A stretch of 64,000 nucleotides of DNA from Phocaeicola sartorii JCM 17136 = DSM 21941. Lineage in GTDB: Bacteria; Bacteroidota; Bacteroidia; Bacteroidales; Bacteroidaceae. Below the pieces are notes generated by a model. That model saw only the letters and a list, made by a program, of their open reading frames with translations, ran no database searches and was not told where the DNA came from. The stretch is taken from NCBI RefSeq assembly GCF_000614185.1, contig NZ_BAKM01000006.1:62001-126000 (forward strand). Direction: 5' to 3'. The translations under genes were made by a program, and so were the position numbers. Shown here one piece after another: positions 20,101 through 30,600 of this stretch (position 1 is its first letter; each line of letters begins with the position of its first letter).

Positions 20101-20206
20101 CTTTGACAAGGTGAAAATTCAAGACCCGGAATCGGATGCGACTTCTACAGGTCAGAAATATCCTCAAGCCCGTACTTATACATTCGGAGTTAATGTCAGT
20201 TTCTAA
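17105..20206 (+). CDS. SusC-type TonB-dependent outer-membrane transporter (PUL1)
   Basis: A 1033-residue outer-membrane importer that, with its SusD lid, takes up oligosaccharides using TonB energy. Signal peptide to about residue 29, then the carboxypeptidase-regulatory-like domain (VKGVVVDKSTGEPIIGANV to LGEDTQALEEV), then the TonB box-proximal VVVGYGVQKKATVTGSV and plug (GKLPGVIATNRSGEPGND, LIVIDGVANRGG, NVLKDASAAIYGAQAANGV). The C-terminal barrel ends RTYTFGVNVSF. There is no N-terminal STN domain, so sigma/anti-sigma control is not expected, which fits the HTCS at the end of the operon. It is intact and 28 bp from susD. Confidence 0.97.
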   Translation: MNTLNSNSKSKHILLAGMLSLGAMTAFAAPSLSGEMLASYSVSQQNQTVKGVVVDKSTGEPIIGANVVVKGTTNGVITDFDGNYTLEAPIGSILVISYIGYQPIEVKATAGVQQIQLGEDTQALEEVVVVGYGVQKKATVTGSVSTVKGSDLKTTGTANITNTFAGKLPGVIATNRSGEPGNDYSDILIRGKGSLNDNSPLIVIDGVANRGGLERINPSDIESINVLKDASAAIYGAQAANGVILVTTKRGTSDKPTITYNGSFTLSQNTRTPDLMNAYQNMTWTDEIRQGNGQAPLYENIKGGYLDGTINRDQYGDTDWMNVVFRGAAPQTRHSLSISGGSEKVKFYVSGDYSYQEPNYRNTALDFQTGQVRSNIDAQITNNLKIGVDLAARREKRNNSVIPTESIFWEAFMAYPWLYDYYPNGLPGPGLANGNNLAILVAGKETGYNRVNDTFVDSKFSFDLKLPWITEGLSLSGYAAFDYHAREQKQLWDVWDTYDYNADSGEYIKKTTNMNGNNISLRQDHDDNVTKTFHLKLDYQRTFDDHRVGAFVAYEQSKYEGENFYGWRGYYLSNRPDYLDFGADKEKTNGGRGYVTARQNFFGRLNYAYKERYMFEFTLRRDGSMNFASNKRWGTFPGLSVGWRMSEEDFIKNNFSFVNDLKLRASWGKLGNDRVDAFQYISTYNMQNGAILGETPNINKGFVPGRIGNPDITWEKVDSKNIALDGNLWNSLLGFTVEYFYQNRTDILTPKQASIPSYTGLVLPDQNIGEVSNQGVELMLSHRNRVNDINYYVSGNFTFTKNKIKFFDEAANTPEWQRRTGHSIDSWLMYKTDGIYQTWDEVNSTPHMANAQPGDIKYVDIDGDNAITDNDRIRSKYGNVPQIVYGLNMGVEWKGLEFSMLWTGQARAEQMIVPYSYNLDKEFYNHRWISAEETPDAKYPRAFDKDDYENTRWSDFWLYDASFIRLKNVELAYTFPKSFVEKLKIQNLRLVLTGTNLLTFDKVKIQDPESDATSTGQKYPQARTYTFGVNVSF

Positions 20207-20234
20207 TTAGTAACCTTTAAGTTTAAGAATAAAT

Positions 20235-21866
20235 ATGAAAACAACCATATTGAAAAGTACATGCATTGCCTTGTTGATGGGAAGTATGTTTTCTTGTGAT
20301 GTACTGGATGTAGAACCATTGGATTCGTACACGGAAGATGGCATTTTTACAGATGCCAATCTTACTGAATCTTATGTGACTATGAATTATACAAAACCAC
20401 GTAACGGATGGAGTCGTAGCTCGTTGAGATTTGTGTGTGATGAATCTATGGAAAACTTCAATTGGGCCGGCGCGTGGACTATTAATACGGGAGGCATGAC
20501 TCCCGACCAACTTGGTGGACTGAATATCTGGTCGGATTATTATACCAATATAAAGAATTGCAACATATTCTTTAGTAATATGGATAAGGTGGAGACAATA
20601 GATGAACCGAGAAGAAGCTGGTTGATAGGTGAGGCTACTTTTTCAGAGCTTATTACTATATGGAATTAGTGAACAATTATGGAGGAGTACCCTTGATTAC
20701 CCGCTTGTTTGAGTTGGATGATCCCGAAATGATGATTAAGCGTGACACTTATGAGGATTGTGTGGATTTTATTGTTTCTGAATTTCAGAAAGCGTCCGAA
20801 CTGTTACCGGAAAAATTTACAGGTGAAAACTTCGGACGTGTAACGAAAGGGGCGGCTTTGGCCATGAAAGCACGTATGCTGCTTTATGCTGCAAGTCCGT
20901 TATGGAATCCGTCTGATGATAAAAGCAAGTGGGAGGCTGCCGCCAAGGCTGCGGAAGAGGTGATGGCGTTGGGATATTCTTTGGATGCCGATTACAAAGA
21001 ACTTTTTCTTGATCCGATGAGTCCTGAAATTATATTCCAGCGTTTGTATAATACGGAATTCGGTCATTGGTATGATTGGTATAACAGTACAAATGGTTGG
21101 GGTGGATATTCCTGTACCGCTGTGTTGCAGGAAATGGTAGATAGTTATGAAATGGAAGACGGAACTATGCCGGATCCGGCTCTATATACCTCTGCTACAA
21201 CAGATCCTTGGGCCGGACGTGATCCTCGTTGTATGCTTCTGTAGTGTGCGACGGACAGTTGTTCAGAGGTACGGAAACCGAATTCTGGGTAAATAGTGAC
21301 GGGAAAACGGGTGGTGTTGATAGTGAGTTCGGTAGAGATGCATGGAACTATTCTAAAACACATTATATCATCCGGAAATTTATGGATGAAAATCTGACTA
21401 AAAGCTGGTCGGACAAAGGAAAGCAACCGTGGGTTTATTGCCGTTTGGCAGAAATCTATCTGAATTATGCGGAAGCCATGTATCATTGTGGCAAGGAAGA
21501 TGTAGCACGTGAATATGTAAATTATATCCGTAAAAGAGCACGTGGGGAAGAGAAGATATTTTACCTGATGTGACTGAAAGCGGAGAGGCTCTATTGGCCA
21601 AAATCCAACATGAACGTAAAGTGGAACTGGCTTTCGAAGAACATCGTTTTTATGATGTGCGTCGCTGGAAAATTGCAGAAAAAGTGGATAAAAGTGTTTT
21701 TCATGGTATAAATATTACCAAACAGGCGGATGGCACAAAGAAATATGAGTTATTTGAAATTCAAAAACGTGATTTTGTAGCTCCTGCTCATTATTTGCTT
21801 CCTATTCCACGTTATGAAATTCAAAAGAATGACTTATTGGAACAAAATCCGGGTTACGATAAATAG
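20235..21866 (+). CDS. SusD-type glycan-binding lipoprotein (PUL1), three frameshifts
   Basis: Surface lipoprotein that caps the preceding SusC barrel and binds glycan. The lipobox is MGSMFSC (Cys about residue 21), followed by DVLDVEPLDSYTEDGIFTD, the normal SusD opening. Correcting three one-base losses restores 544 residues: T run at 20639-20643 (five, should be six; reads TFFRAYYYMELVNNYGGVPL), TT at 21229-21230 (should be TTT; reads DPRLYASVVCDGQ), and T run at 21559-21562 (one T short; reads LPDVTESGEALLAKI). The C-terminus has the family segment ERKVELAFEEHRFYDVRRWK and LLPIPRYEIQKN. Three separate hits in one gene otherwise perfectly conserved argue for read errors, not decay. Confidence 0.95.
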
Positions 21867-21888
21867 GTAGAGGTATGATTATATGACG

Positions 21889-21922
21889 AATTCCGGGAAC
21901 GTGTGATGATGTTCCCGGAATT
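21889..21922 (+). terminator. Strong hairpin between susD and the downstream glycosidase genes
   Basis: Perfect 12-bp stem AATTCCGGGAAC / GTTCCCGGAATT, 10-base loop, followed by TTTATCTTATTTT. It lies inside the PUL operon, 23 bp after susD and 38 bp before the next ATG, so it probably acts as a partial terminator or RNA-stabilising end that lets susCD be expressed above the enzymes. Confidence 0.7.
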
Positions 21923-21959
21923 TTATCTTATTTTGTGAATCTCAGAAATTATATGAATT

Positions 21960-23969
21960 ATGCATAAAGTAAAAGCGATTTTTTTAGCGGCCTGGATGTT
22001 CCTGGCTGTATCTTCTTCTTTGGCTATGAAGACCGGAGAGTCTCGTTGGCAAATGTTGGCGGATGGAAGCATTGAATGGATGCCCGGCAAACAAATTCCG
22101 CATGATGACCACATCGAGATGAGTGGAAAACAAGTGTCTGTCGTTTTGCGCTATGGTGTGAATGCGGAAGGGGAATTTGTGATAAATAAAAGTATGGTAT
22201 GGCCTTTGTTACGTACCATTCCCAATAATACTCATGCCAGTTTGATGAGACGGTTCGACTGGAATCCGTTAGATTTAGTGACGGTTAATGGCAGAACCAT
22301 CAACGGAGAGAAAGTGGAAAAGATCCGTTTGAAGGGGATGTTGGCTGTGGAGAGTTCGTATAACGGCGGATGGTATGGGCAATGCAAAGTGATACGGGAG
22401 TATTTGCCTTCGGTGGACCAGCCCGCATTGGTTGAGAATTATTTCTTGATCAATACGGACAAGAAACCTATGTCCGTAGAAATTCCGGTAACCAATGACA
22501 GGTTGTTCACCGATCCGCAAAAAGGAGTGGACGGTTCTTATCTTATTGAAATGAAAATGGATAGAAATGGGTATTTCTCCATACAACCGGGAGATACGCT
22601 GGCTTTTAGCGCTTATATTATCGGATATAAAAAAGGACAGCCCGCATTGGCCATTAACGGACAGCAGGAGAAACTGAAACGAATGGAGGCGGTAACTTCA
22701 TGGATGGACAATCTGGTGCTCGAAACCCCTGATCCGGTTATTGACCGGATGTTCGCTTTCTCTAAAATCCGGGCTTGTGAGAGTATCTATGAAACTCAGG
22801 GAGGGCCTATGCACGGACCCGGCGGAGAATCATATTATGCAGCTATCTGGGCTAATGACCAGGCTGAATATATCAATCCTTATTTCCCCTTTACAGGCTA
22901 TGATTATGGAAATGCATCGGCATTGAACTCATTCAAGCATTTTGCCCGTTTTATGAATAATGAATGGAAACCTATTCCCAGTTCCATTGTGGCTGAAGGG
23001 CTGGATATCTGGAATGGAGTAGGAGACAGAGGGGATGCGGCTATGATCGCTTATGGAGCGTCCCGTTATCTGCTGGCCCGTGCAAGCCGTGAGGAAGCGG
23101 AACAACTGTGGCCGCTTGTCACCTGGTGTTTGGAATATTGTAATCATAAACTGAACAAAGAGGGAGTGGTGGCTTCGGATACGGACGAATTGGAAAATCG
23201 TTTTCCTTCGGGAGATGCTAATTTGTGCACTTCTTCCCTTTATTATGACGCTTTGATTTCTGCTGCCTGTCTGGCACGGGAACTGGGTAAAGGGAATGCG
23301 GGTGCTTATCGTAAACAGGCTGCCGTATTGCGTAAGAACATTGAAAAATATTTCGGTGCCTCTGTGGAAGGCTTTGACACGTATGCTTATTATAAGGGGA
23401 ATGACATTTTGCGTTCGTGGATTTGTATTCCATTGACGGTGGGTATAGATGAACGTGCCGAGGCTACTATAAATGCGCTGTTCTCACCACGTTTATGGAC
23501 GGAAAACGGATTATTGACACAGGCAGGAAGTGATACTTTCTGGGATCGTTCCACGCTATATGCCTTGAGAGGGGTATATGCGGTGGGAGAGACGGAAAAA
23601 GCGACAGAGTATTTGCACCGTTATTCCACTACCCGGTTGTTGGGAGGGCATGTGCCTTATGCCATTGAAGCATGGCCTGAAGGTGGCCAGCGTCATCTTT
23701 CTGCTGAAAGCGGCTTGTATGGACGCATTATCACGGAAGGTATGTTTGGCATTCGTCCTACGGGTTTCAAAAGTTTTACTCTTACTCCTCGTCTGCCGGA
23801 GGCGTGGAATCACATGGCATTGAGAAGAATCGGGGCGTTTGGTGCTGAATTTGACATTGAAATCCAGCGTTTGTCCAATAATAGGCTTCAAGTGAAGATT
23901 ATAAATGGAAACAAGATACAACAACACGTAATGAAAGCCGGAAATACACTTTCCATTCAATTAAAGTAA
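21960..23969 (+). CDS. Six-hairpin (alpha/alpha)6-barrel glycosidase-like secreted protein (PUL1)
   Basis: A 669-residue exported protein with a signal peptide (to about residue 22). An N-terminal beta-rich region (WQMLADGSIEWMPGKQIPHD, then SVVLRYGVNAEGEF) precedes an (alpha/alpha)6-type catalytic region, about 255-600, with GGPMHGPGGESYYAAIWAND near residue 285, PIPSSIVAEG, VVASDTDELENRFPSGDANL and YAIEAWPEGGQRHLSAESGL. Conserved acidic residues in AIWANDQAEY, TDELEN and EAWPEGG are candidate catalytic residues. I cannot assign a GH number. A paralogue occurs at 62420-64000 beside GH97, GH31 and GH36 genes. Position in the operon, 7 bp before the next gene, supports a glycan-degrading role. 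Confidence 0.75.
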   Translation: MHKVKAIFLAAWMFLAVSSSLAMKTGESRWQMLADGSIEWMPGKQIPHDDHIEMSGKQVSVVLRYGVNAEGEFVINKSMVWPLLRTIPNNTHASLMRRFDWNPLDLVTVNGRTINGEKVEKIRLKGMLAVESSYNGGWYGQCKVIREYLPSVDQPALVENYFLINTDKKPMSVEIPVTNDRLFTDPQKGVDGSYLIEMKMDRNGYFSIQPGDTLAFSAYIIGYKKGQPALAINGQQEKLKRMEAVTSWMDNLVLETPDPVIDRMFAFSKIRACESIYETQGGPMHGPGGESYYAAIWANDQAEYINPYFPFTGYDYGNASALNSFKHFARFMNNEWKPIPSSIVAEGLDIWNGVGDRGDAAMIAYGASRYLLARASREEAEQLWPLVTWCLEYCNHKLNKEGVVASDTDELENRFPSGDANLCTSSLYYDALISAACLARELGKGNAGAYRKQAAVLRKNIEKYFGASVEGFDTYAYYKGNDILRSWICIPLTVGIDERAEATINALFSPRLWTENGLLTQAGSDTFWDRSTLYALRGVYAVGETEKATEYLHRYSTTRLLGGHVPYAIEAWPEGGQRHLSAESGLYGRIITEGMFGIRPTGFKSFTLTPRLPEAWNHMALRRIGAFGAEFDIEIQRLSNNRLQVKIINGNKIQQHVMKAGNTLSIQLK

Positions 23970-23976
23970 GTATAAA

Positions 23977-25455
23977 ATGAAAAAAGCGATATTATTGGGA
24001 GTTACAGCTTTGTGCATGGCAGGTTGTAGCTCATCTTCAAAAGAGGACGCTATTCAGAGATTGCCGTCGGACCAGGTATCAGTATTCACCTCTTCGGACA
24101 AGCAATTGGAAAATGCGTACAATTGGGCGAAAAAAATGGCATTGTCATACGCACATGATCATAGTGACCCGGTAGGTTACTGGTACGAAGCCGCATTACC
24201 GCAGCGCGAGGCTTTCTGTATGCGCGATGTGTCTCATCAGTCGGTGGGAGCCCAGATTTTGGGCCTTACCGCGCATAATAAGAATATGTTCACGCGTTTT
24301 GTGGAAAATATCAGTGAAGAAAAAGACTGGTGCACTTATTGGGAGATAAACCGTTATAATAAACCTGCACCGGCTGACTATACCAATGACAAGGAATTCT
24401 GGTATAATCTGAATGCCAACTTTGATGTGATGCAGGCTTGCCTGAAAATGTATCAATGGACGGGAGATGCCGGTTATCTGACAGACCCTCTTTTTACGAA
24501 CTTCTATGAAAAGTCTGTGAACGAATATGTGCATCGCTGGGCTTTGGAACCGGAAAAGATAATGGATCGCCCTCCTTATATGAATCAGCCTGAGGACTTT
24601 AATCCGAATAATAACTTTCATACTTGCAGGGGGCTGCCTTCGTATGTGGAGAATTTCCGTGGACTGACGGTTGGTGTGGATTTATTGGCTACGATGTATG
24701 CGGGTTTTAATGCATACGCCGAAATGGCCGGATTGACGGGGGATGATGTGAAGATGACAAAAGGAAGAATCCAGGCGGAAGCATACCGGGAAATCTTGGA
24801 GAACAGGTGGTGGAACCCTGACAGTTCTTTTTATCAGACTTTTTGGACGGAGGATCAGAAGTTTCACCGGGGGGAAGGAGTTCCTTTTATTCTTTGGTTT
24901 GACGCGTCTGAAAATCCGGACCGCATTCGTGCCAGCGTGAAGGACATTTTGAGCAGAGAATGGAATGTGGAGAATATGTCAGCATTTCCCGCCCTTTTTT
25001 ATCGTTTGGGGTATGATGATGAGGCTTATTATTTTCTTGTAAATCTGCCTCACATGAACAGGTCTGAGTATCCTGAAGTGTCTTATGGTATCATTGAAGG
25101 TACGGTGTGCGGGGCTATGGGAGTCAAGCCTTTGGCTAGTGAAAGCAGTGTGGCGACTTGCTCGCGTCTGACGGGCGATTCCCAAAAGGCGGAAATTAAA
25201 AATCTTCCTGTTTTTGATGGATATATCACCGTGAAGCATGGAGGCAGGACGAGGACTGATATAGAGAATAACACTTCTAAGGAATTGACATGGAGGGTTG
25301 CTTTTATGGGGGATTATTCTCAGATAAAAGTGAACGGGAAGATGCATGCCCCGACCTTGTTGAAAGACATTCGTGGAAATCTGATTTCTGAAGTTTGCGT
25401 ATCCTTGCCTGCCCACTCTAAGTTAAGTGCGGAAGTTCTAACTAATTCAAACTAA
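23977..25455 (+). CDS. Six-hairpin glycosidase-like lipoprotein (PUL1)
   Basis: A 492-residue lipoprotein (lipobox LCMAGC, Cys about residue 17). The sequence is helical and tryptophan-rich in the way of six-hairpin glycosidases: LENAYNWAKKMALSYAHDH, then YWYEAALPQREAFCMRDVSH near residue 70, MFTRFVENISEEKDWCTYWE, NLNANFDVMQACLKMYQWTG and YREILENRWWNPDSSFYQTF. A short beta domain closes the protein (GGRTRTDIENNTSKELTW). It is distinct from its 669-residue neighbour. Arg-Asp in MRDVSH and the EINRYN segment are candidate active-site parts. No CAZy family is assigned. It is flanked by 7- and 6-bp gaps, so it is co-transcribed with the GH97 genes. Confidence 0.65.
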   Translation: MKKAILLGVTALCMAGCSSSSKEDAIQRLPSDQVSVFTSSDKQLENAYNWAKKMALSYAHDHSDPVGYWYEAALPQREAFCMRDVSHQSVGAQILGLTAHNKNMFTRFVENISEEKDWCTYWEINRYNKPAPADYTNDKEFWYNLNANFDVMQACLKMYQWTGDAGYLTDPLFTNFYEKSVNEYVHRWALEPEKIMDRPPYMNQPEDFNPNNNFHTCRGLPSYVENFRGLTVGVDLLATMYAGFNAYAEMAGLTGDDVKMTKGRIQAEAYREILENRWWNPDSSFYQTFWTEDQKFHRGEGVPFILWFDASENPDRIRASVKDILSREWNVENMSAFPALFYRLGYDDEAYYFLVNLPHMNRSEYPEVSYGIIEGTVCGAMGVKPLASESSVATCSRLTGDSQKAEIKNLPVFDGYITVKHGGRTRTDIENNTSKELTWRVAFMGDYSQIKVNGKMHAPTLLKDIRGNLISEVCVSLPAHSKLSAEVLTNSN

Positions 25456-25461
25456 CAGATC

Positions 25462-27437
25462 ATGAAAAAGCTGACAATTTTATTTTTATGCAGTTGGATA
25501 GTATTGACTGCACAGGCACGGAAAGTGTTCCAACTGGACTCGCCTGACGGACATTTGAGTACAACTATAACCCTAGGGGATGAGTTGACTTATGACATAA
25601 CATGTAACGGGCAGCAGGTGCTTGCCGCTTCTCCATTGTCAATGACTTTGGAAGACGGAACCGTGTGGGGGGATCATCCGCAACTGGCAGGCAGTTCTCG
25701 GAAAGAGGTGGACCAGCTGATTGATTCGCCTTTTTATCGCAGCAGCCGGCTGCGGGATCATTATAAAAAGCTGGTACTTCGTTTTAAAAAAGGATGGAGT
25801 GTAGAGTTCCGGGCGTATAATGATGGAATAGCTATCGGTTTGTGAATCAATTGAAAAAGCCGTTCAATATTCTTCAAGAAGAAGTGAACTATCAATTTAC
25901 CGCTGATAAAACGGCTATTGTGCCTTATGTAGTACCACGTAGTGAGGATCAATTTTATAGTGCGTTTGAGAATACATATACTACCAGTAAAATTTCAGAA
26001 TTGGATAAACAGAAGCTGATGTTTCTTCCGTTAGTCGTTGAAGCCGCTGACGGAGTGAAAGTATGCATTACCGAATCGGATCTGGAGAATTATCCGGGGC
26101 TTTATTTGTCGGGTGCGACAGGTGGTAACAGTTTGACAGGTGTACATGCTCCTTATCCTGCAAGTAAGCGTCAGGGAGGACATAATAACTTGCAGATGAT
26201 TGTGGAAAAACGTGAACGTTTTATAGCGAAGGTTGATGGACCGCGCACTTTTCCCTGGCGCATGGCGATTGTTACGACTGATGATAAGGATTTGGCTGCA
26301 AGTAATATGACTTATTTGCTTAGTTCACCTTCACGGATTGGTGATCTTTCATGGATAAAGCCGGGTAAAGTGGCTTGGGAATGGTGGAGCGACTGGAATC
26401 TGGATGGAGTGGATTTTGTAACGGGAGTGAACAATGATACTTATAAAGCATATGTTGATTTCGCAGCCGCCCATCAGTTGGAGTATGTGATATTGGATGA
26501 AGGATGGGCGGTTAATCTGCAGGCTGACTTGATGCAGGTGGTAAAAGATATCAATTTGAAAGAACTGGTGAATTACGCAGCTGCCAAGAATGTAGGTATT
26601 ATTTTATGGGCCGGTTATTATGCATTCGACAGAGATATGGAAAATCTGTGTCGCCATTATGCTGAACTGGGAGTGAAGGGTTTCAAGGTTGATTTTATGG
26701 ATCGGGATGATCAGGAAATGGTCGCTTTCAATTATCGGGCGGCGGAAACCTGCGCTAAATATAAACTGCTCCTTGACTTGCATGGCATGTATAAGCCGTC
26801 CGGATTGAACCGTACTTATCCTAATGTATTGAATTTTGAGGGAGTTCATGGACTGGAGAACATGAAATGGAGTCCGGAGAGTGTGGATCAGGTAAAATAT
26901 GATGTGACGATTCCTTTTATCCGTCAGGTGGCAGGGCCGATGGATTATACACAAGGTGCAATGAGAAATGCTGTGAAGGGCAGTTATTTCCCTTGCAACT
27001 CTGAACCGATGAGCCAGGGTACCCGTTGTCGGCAATTGGCTTTGTATGTGATATTTGAATCCCCGTTGAATATGCTGTGTGACACACCGGGCAATTATGA
27101 ACGGGAGACTGAGTGTACTGATTTTATAACAGGTATTCCTACAGTTTGGGATGAAACGCATATTTTGGATGCCAAATTGGGAGAATACATTGTAACGGCA
27201 CGTAGGAAAGGAGACCACTGGTATATCGGCGGCATTACGGATGGAACCGCAAGAAACCTTGAGATAGATTGTTCCTTCCTTGGAGATAAGGATTATGTGG
27301 GGGATCTGTTTAAAGATGGTATGAATGCGCATCGTATTGGCAAGGATTTCAAACGCGAGTCCGTTCGTTTGAACAAACAGGATAAGTTGAAAATACATCT
27401 GGCTCCAGGAGGTGGATTTGCAATCAGATTGCAATAA
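25462..27437 (+). CDS. GH97 glycoside hydrolase, retaining type, frameshifted (PUL1)
   Basis: Second GH97 of PUL1, 658 residues when corrected. The signal peptide ends near VLTAQA, followed by VFQLDSPDGHLSTTITLGDE. The break is at 25833: GCTATCGG should be GCTTATCGG, reading FRAYNDGIAYRFVNQLKK as in the first GH97. The barrel has VILDEGWAVN and GFKVDFMDRDDQEMVAF near residue 410 with the retaining-type nucleophile Asp, and NFEGVHGLEN for the acid/base. It is clearly divergent from the first GH97, so the two probably act on different linkages or chain positions. Ends in LAPGGGFAIRLQ. As written it would stop at residue 127. Confidence 0.92.
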
Positions 27438-27459
27438 AGTTTTCATTGTCCGGATAATG

Positions 27460-27495
27460 ATGAGGTGGGGAGGCTGGTAGCACTCCTCATCTCAT
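27460..27495 (+). terminator. Terminator of the PUL1 enzyme operon
   Basis: ATGAGGTGGGGAG pairs with CTCCTCATCTCAT over 13 bp with two G-U pairs, followed by TGTATTTTAA. It separates the operon from the HTCS gene, which has its own promoter. Confidence 0.65.
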
Positions 27496-27557
27496 TGTAT
27501 TTTAAGTATAGGATCAAATAACTTTCTTTTTATACCTGTTAAATCATAAGAAAGCAT

Positions 27558-27565
27558 TATTTTTG
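27558..27565 (+). promoter_or_regulatory. -7 element of the HTCS gene
   Basis: TATTTTTG, exact consensus, 72 bp upstream of the ATG at 27638. Confidence 0.5.
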
Positions 27566-27637
27566 CAAGAAACCTTGGTTCCTTTTATTGGACTTCCAAT
27601 GATGGAGAAGAACAATGATCAATAGAAATGTCTAACT

Positions 27638-30600
27638 ATGAATAAACGGATTTCGTTATTTGCTTTTCTTTTTATACTATGCTTTGCGATTAGAAGCCAG
27701 ACTAGAAATGTGAGGCACTATACCATTAATGAAGGTTTGGCAAACAATGCTGTGTATAGCATATTTCAGGACGTGAAGGGCCGGATGTGGTTCGGAACGA
27801 TTGATGGGATACATAGTTTTGATGGTAACGGGATTCGTGTATGGCGGGATGAACGGATTTCTTCATTAGGCTCCAGTATTTATACTATAAGAGAAGATGA
27901 CAGGCAAAGGCTTTGGATAGGTAGCGATCAGGGATTGGCATTATTTAATCTTCAGACGGAGAGTTTCTCTACTTTTGACGGGCAAACAGTGTCGGGCGTA
28001 AAGATCAATACGCCTGTCAGCCATATTATGCTGGACCGTAAAAAAACGCTTTGGATAGGTACGGTGGGCCAAGGCCTTTTTCATTATGATCCCCATGCGG
28101 ACAAGTTGTATCAATATACGGCTCTTGGAAAAATAAATTCGGACTACATTTCATATATATTAGAAGATAGTTCCGGTACTATTTGGGTAGCTACAATGAA
28201 TGCCGGAGTAAGCCGGTTTGTTCCATCGGAAGATCTTTTTCAACAGGTTGCGGCGGATGGGGTAAAGAATACAATCACTCTGTTTGAAGATTCAAGACGG
28301 AACCTGTGGGTGGGAAGCAGCGGAAACGGACTTTATTTACTGGAAAAGAAGGATGAACGACTTGTACAAAAATTAAAGCCGTCAGATGCTAAAGGGGTGC
28401 TTCAGGTGCGAAGTATGGTGGAATGGATACCGGGAGAACTTTTGATAGCTTCGGATGAAGGGTTGACGAGTTACAATATTGTCACAGGAGAAGATAAAAC
28501 ATTACGTTCGGACTCCAGGCAGGCTAACGGGTTGAATGATAATTATCTGCAAACATTGTTTGTCGATCGTGAACAGGCTCTTTGGGTCGGCACTTATTTT
28601 GGAGGGGTGAATTATGTTCCACCGACAGGAAACAGCTTTATACATTATTATAAAGGAAATACGCAGTTGGATGCCCGGATTATCAGCGTCTTTGCCCAAG
28701 CGGATAAGGATAATCTTTGGTTAGGTACTGATGATGCCGGTTTCTTTTATTGGGATCGTAAGAAAAATACATTTAAATCTTATAAACCTCAGCATTCTGT
28801 TTCCGGACCGACTTATCATAATATTCATGCCTTGTTGCAGGATGGTGATAATTTGTATATCGGAATGTATATGGGCGGACTCGATATAATGGATTTAAAA
28901 ACCGGAAAGTTTAAGAATTATAAGTTCGGTACTTCTTCCAGATCTTTGTATGCATCAGGTATTTATGCGCTCTATAAAGATTCCGCTCAGCGCTTGTGGG
29001 TGGGAACTACCAATGGCTTGAATAAATACATTCCTGAAACAGATGATTTTGAACGGATTTATGAGGTACATCCGGCTGATGTGTCTTATATAATGGAAGA
29101 CAAAAAAGGATATCTATGGGTATGTTCGCTTAATCAAGGCGTTTTTCGTTTGGATGGGAAAACACAAAAATGGGAACATTTTTCTTTACGAACAGAGGAA
29201 GAGAGGAATCAGTCCGTTATTCCTTCCAATAAGATTATTACTGCTTGTCTGGATGAAAAAGAAAATTTATGGTTTGGAACAGATGGATGTGGTCTTTTAA
29301 GATATGATTATAAGAAAAATGTTTTTGAGAAAGTGGTTTTACCGGAGAATATACGTGTGGTACACAAGATTATAGCGGCAAATAATGAACTGTGGCTGAC
29401 AACCAGCAATGGTCTGTATTGTTACCAACCGGAGAATGGGAGTATCAAGATATATAATAAGCAGGATGGATTGCAGGAAAATCAGTTCTTGCCCAATTCG
29501 GGAATACAGTTGGTGGACGGTACTATTTTTGTAGGAGGCATTAATGGATTTAATGAATTCCATCCGGACAGACTTGCTTCTCATAGCCCAAAAACGACAG
29601 TGGTTCTGGCTGACTTTCAGCTGTTCAACAAACCGGTAAAAGTCGGGAGTGAAGATTCTCCTTTATCTACTTCCATTACGTATGCAGACCGTTTGGTACT
29701 GGAACATAAACATTCCATTTTCAGTTTGTCTGTCGCTACGCTTAATTATGCTAATCCTTCCAAAAATCAATATAAATATAAACTGGATGGATTTGAAAAA
29801 GACTGGACTGAGACAAATTCGGCTCCTCGCGTGACCTATACTAACCTTCCTTCCGGAAATTATACATTTCGTGTCAGTGCTTCCAATGGTGACGGAGTAT
29901 GGAACGAAAACGCGATTGTTTTTCCTATTAGGGTTCTTCCTCCTTGGTGGGCGTCTACTTGGTTCTTCATTTTGTATGTTTGTATGGGAATAGGTCTGTT
30001 GGCCTGTTTGTATTATCGTATGAATAAAAAGCAACGTGAGAAATTAATGATGATGGCAGTAGAGAAGGACAAGGAAATCTATCAAAGTAAAATAGAGTTT
30101 TTTACGCACATGATACATGAGATAAGAACTCCCCTTACCTTGATTTTGGCTCCTCTTGAAAATGTGATGAGGTCTACAGGAAGCATCGGAGAGGCTATGC
30201 CCCAGCTTTTAGTCATTGAGCGCAATGGAAAGCGGTTGCTGAATTTGGTGAATCAGCTGATGGATTTCCGCAAAGTAGAGTCGGGGGATGAATGTTACTT
30301 TGGTGGATGTTGACATAAAAGCGATTCTGGCAGCTGTTTGCCAGCGTTTCTCTCTTTCGGCGGAACTGAAGAATATCAAAATTGTACTTACAATGCCGGA
30401 TGCGGCTTGTTATGCTAAAGTAGATCCGGAGGCGTTTACAAAAATTGTGAGCAATTTGCTTACAAATGCATTAAAATTCACGGTTTCCCATATTTGGATT
30501 GATTTGATTCCCACAGAGGAAAACAAATTGGAATTGAGGATCAAAGATAATGGTCAAGGAATAGCCGTAGAGGAGCAAGAGAAGATTTTTACTCCTTTTT

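Noticed and set aside
20660-21866. Three short separate proteins after a truncated SusD
   Set aside because: They are consecutive SusD segments that rejoin with single-base corrections.
26604-27446. 280-residue open frame on the minus strand
   Set aside because: Antisense to the second GH97; compositional shadow.
30283-30287. Programmed ribosomal frameshifting as explanation of the breaks
   Set aside because: Breaks occur in unrelated genes at varied short runs without slippery heptamers or downstream structures, and most need an added base rather than a slip.
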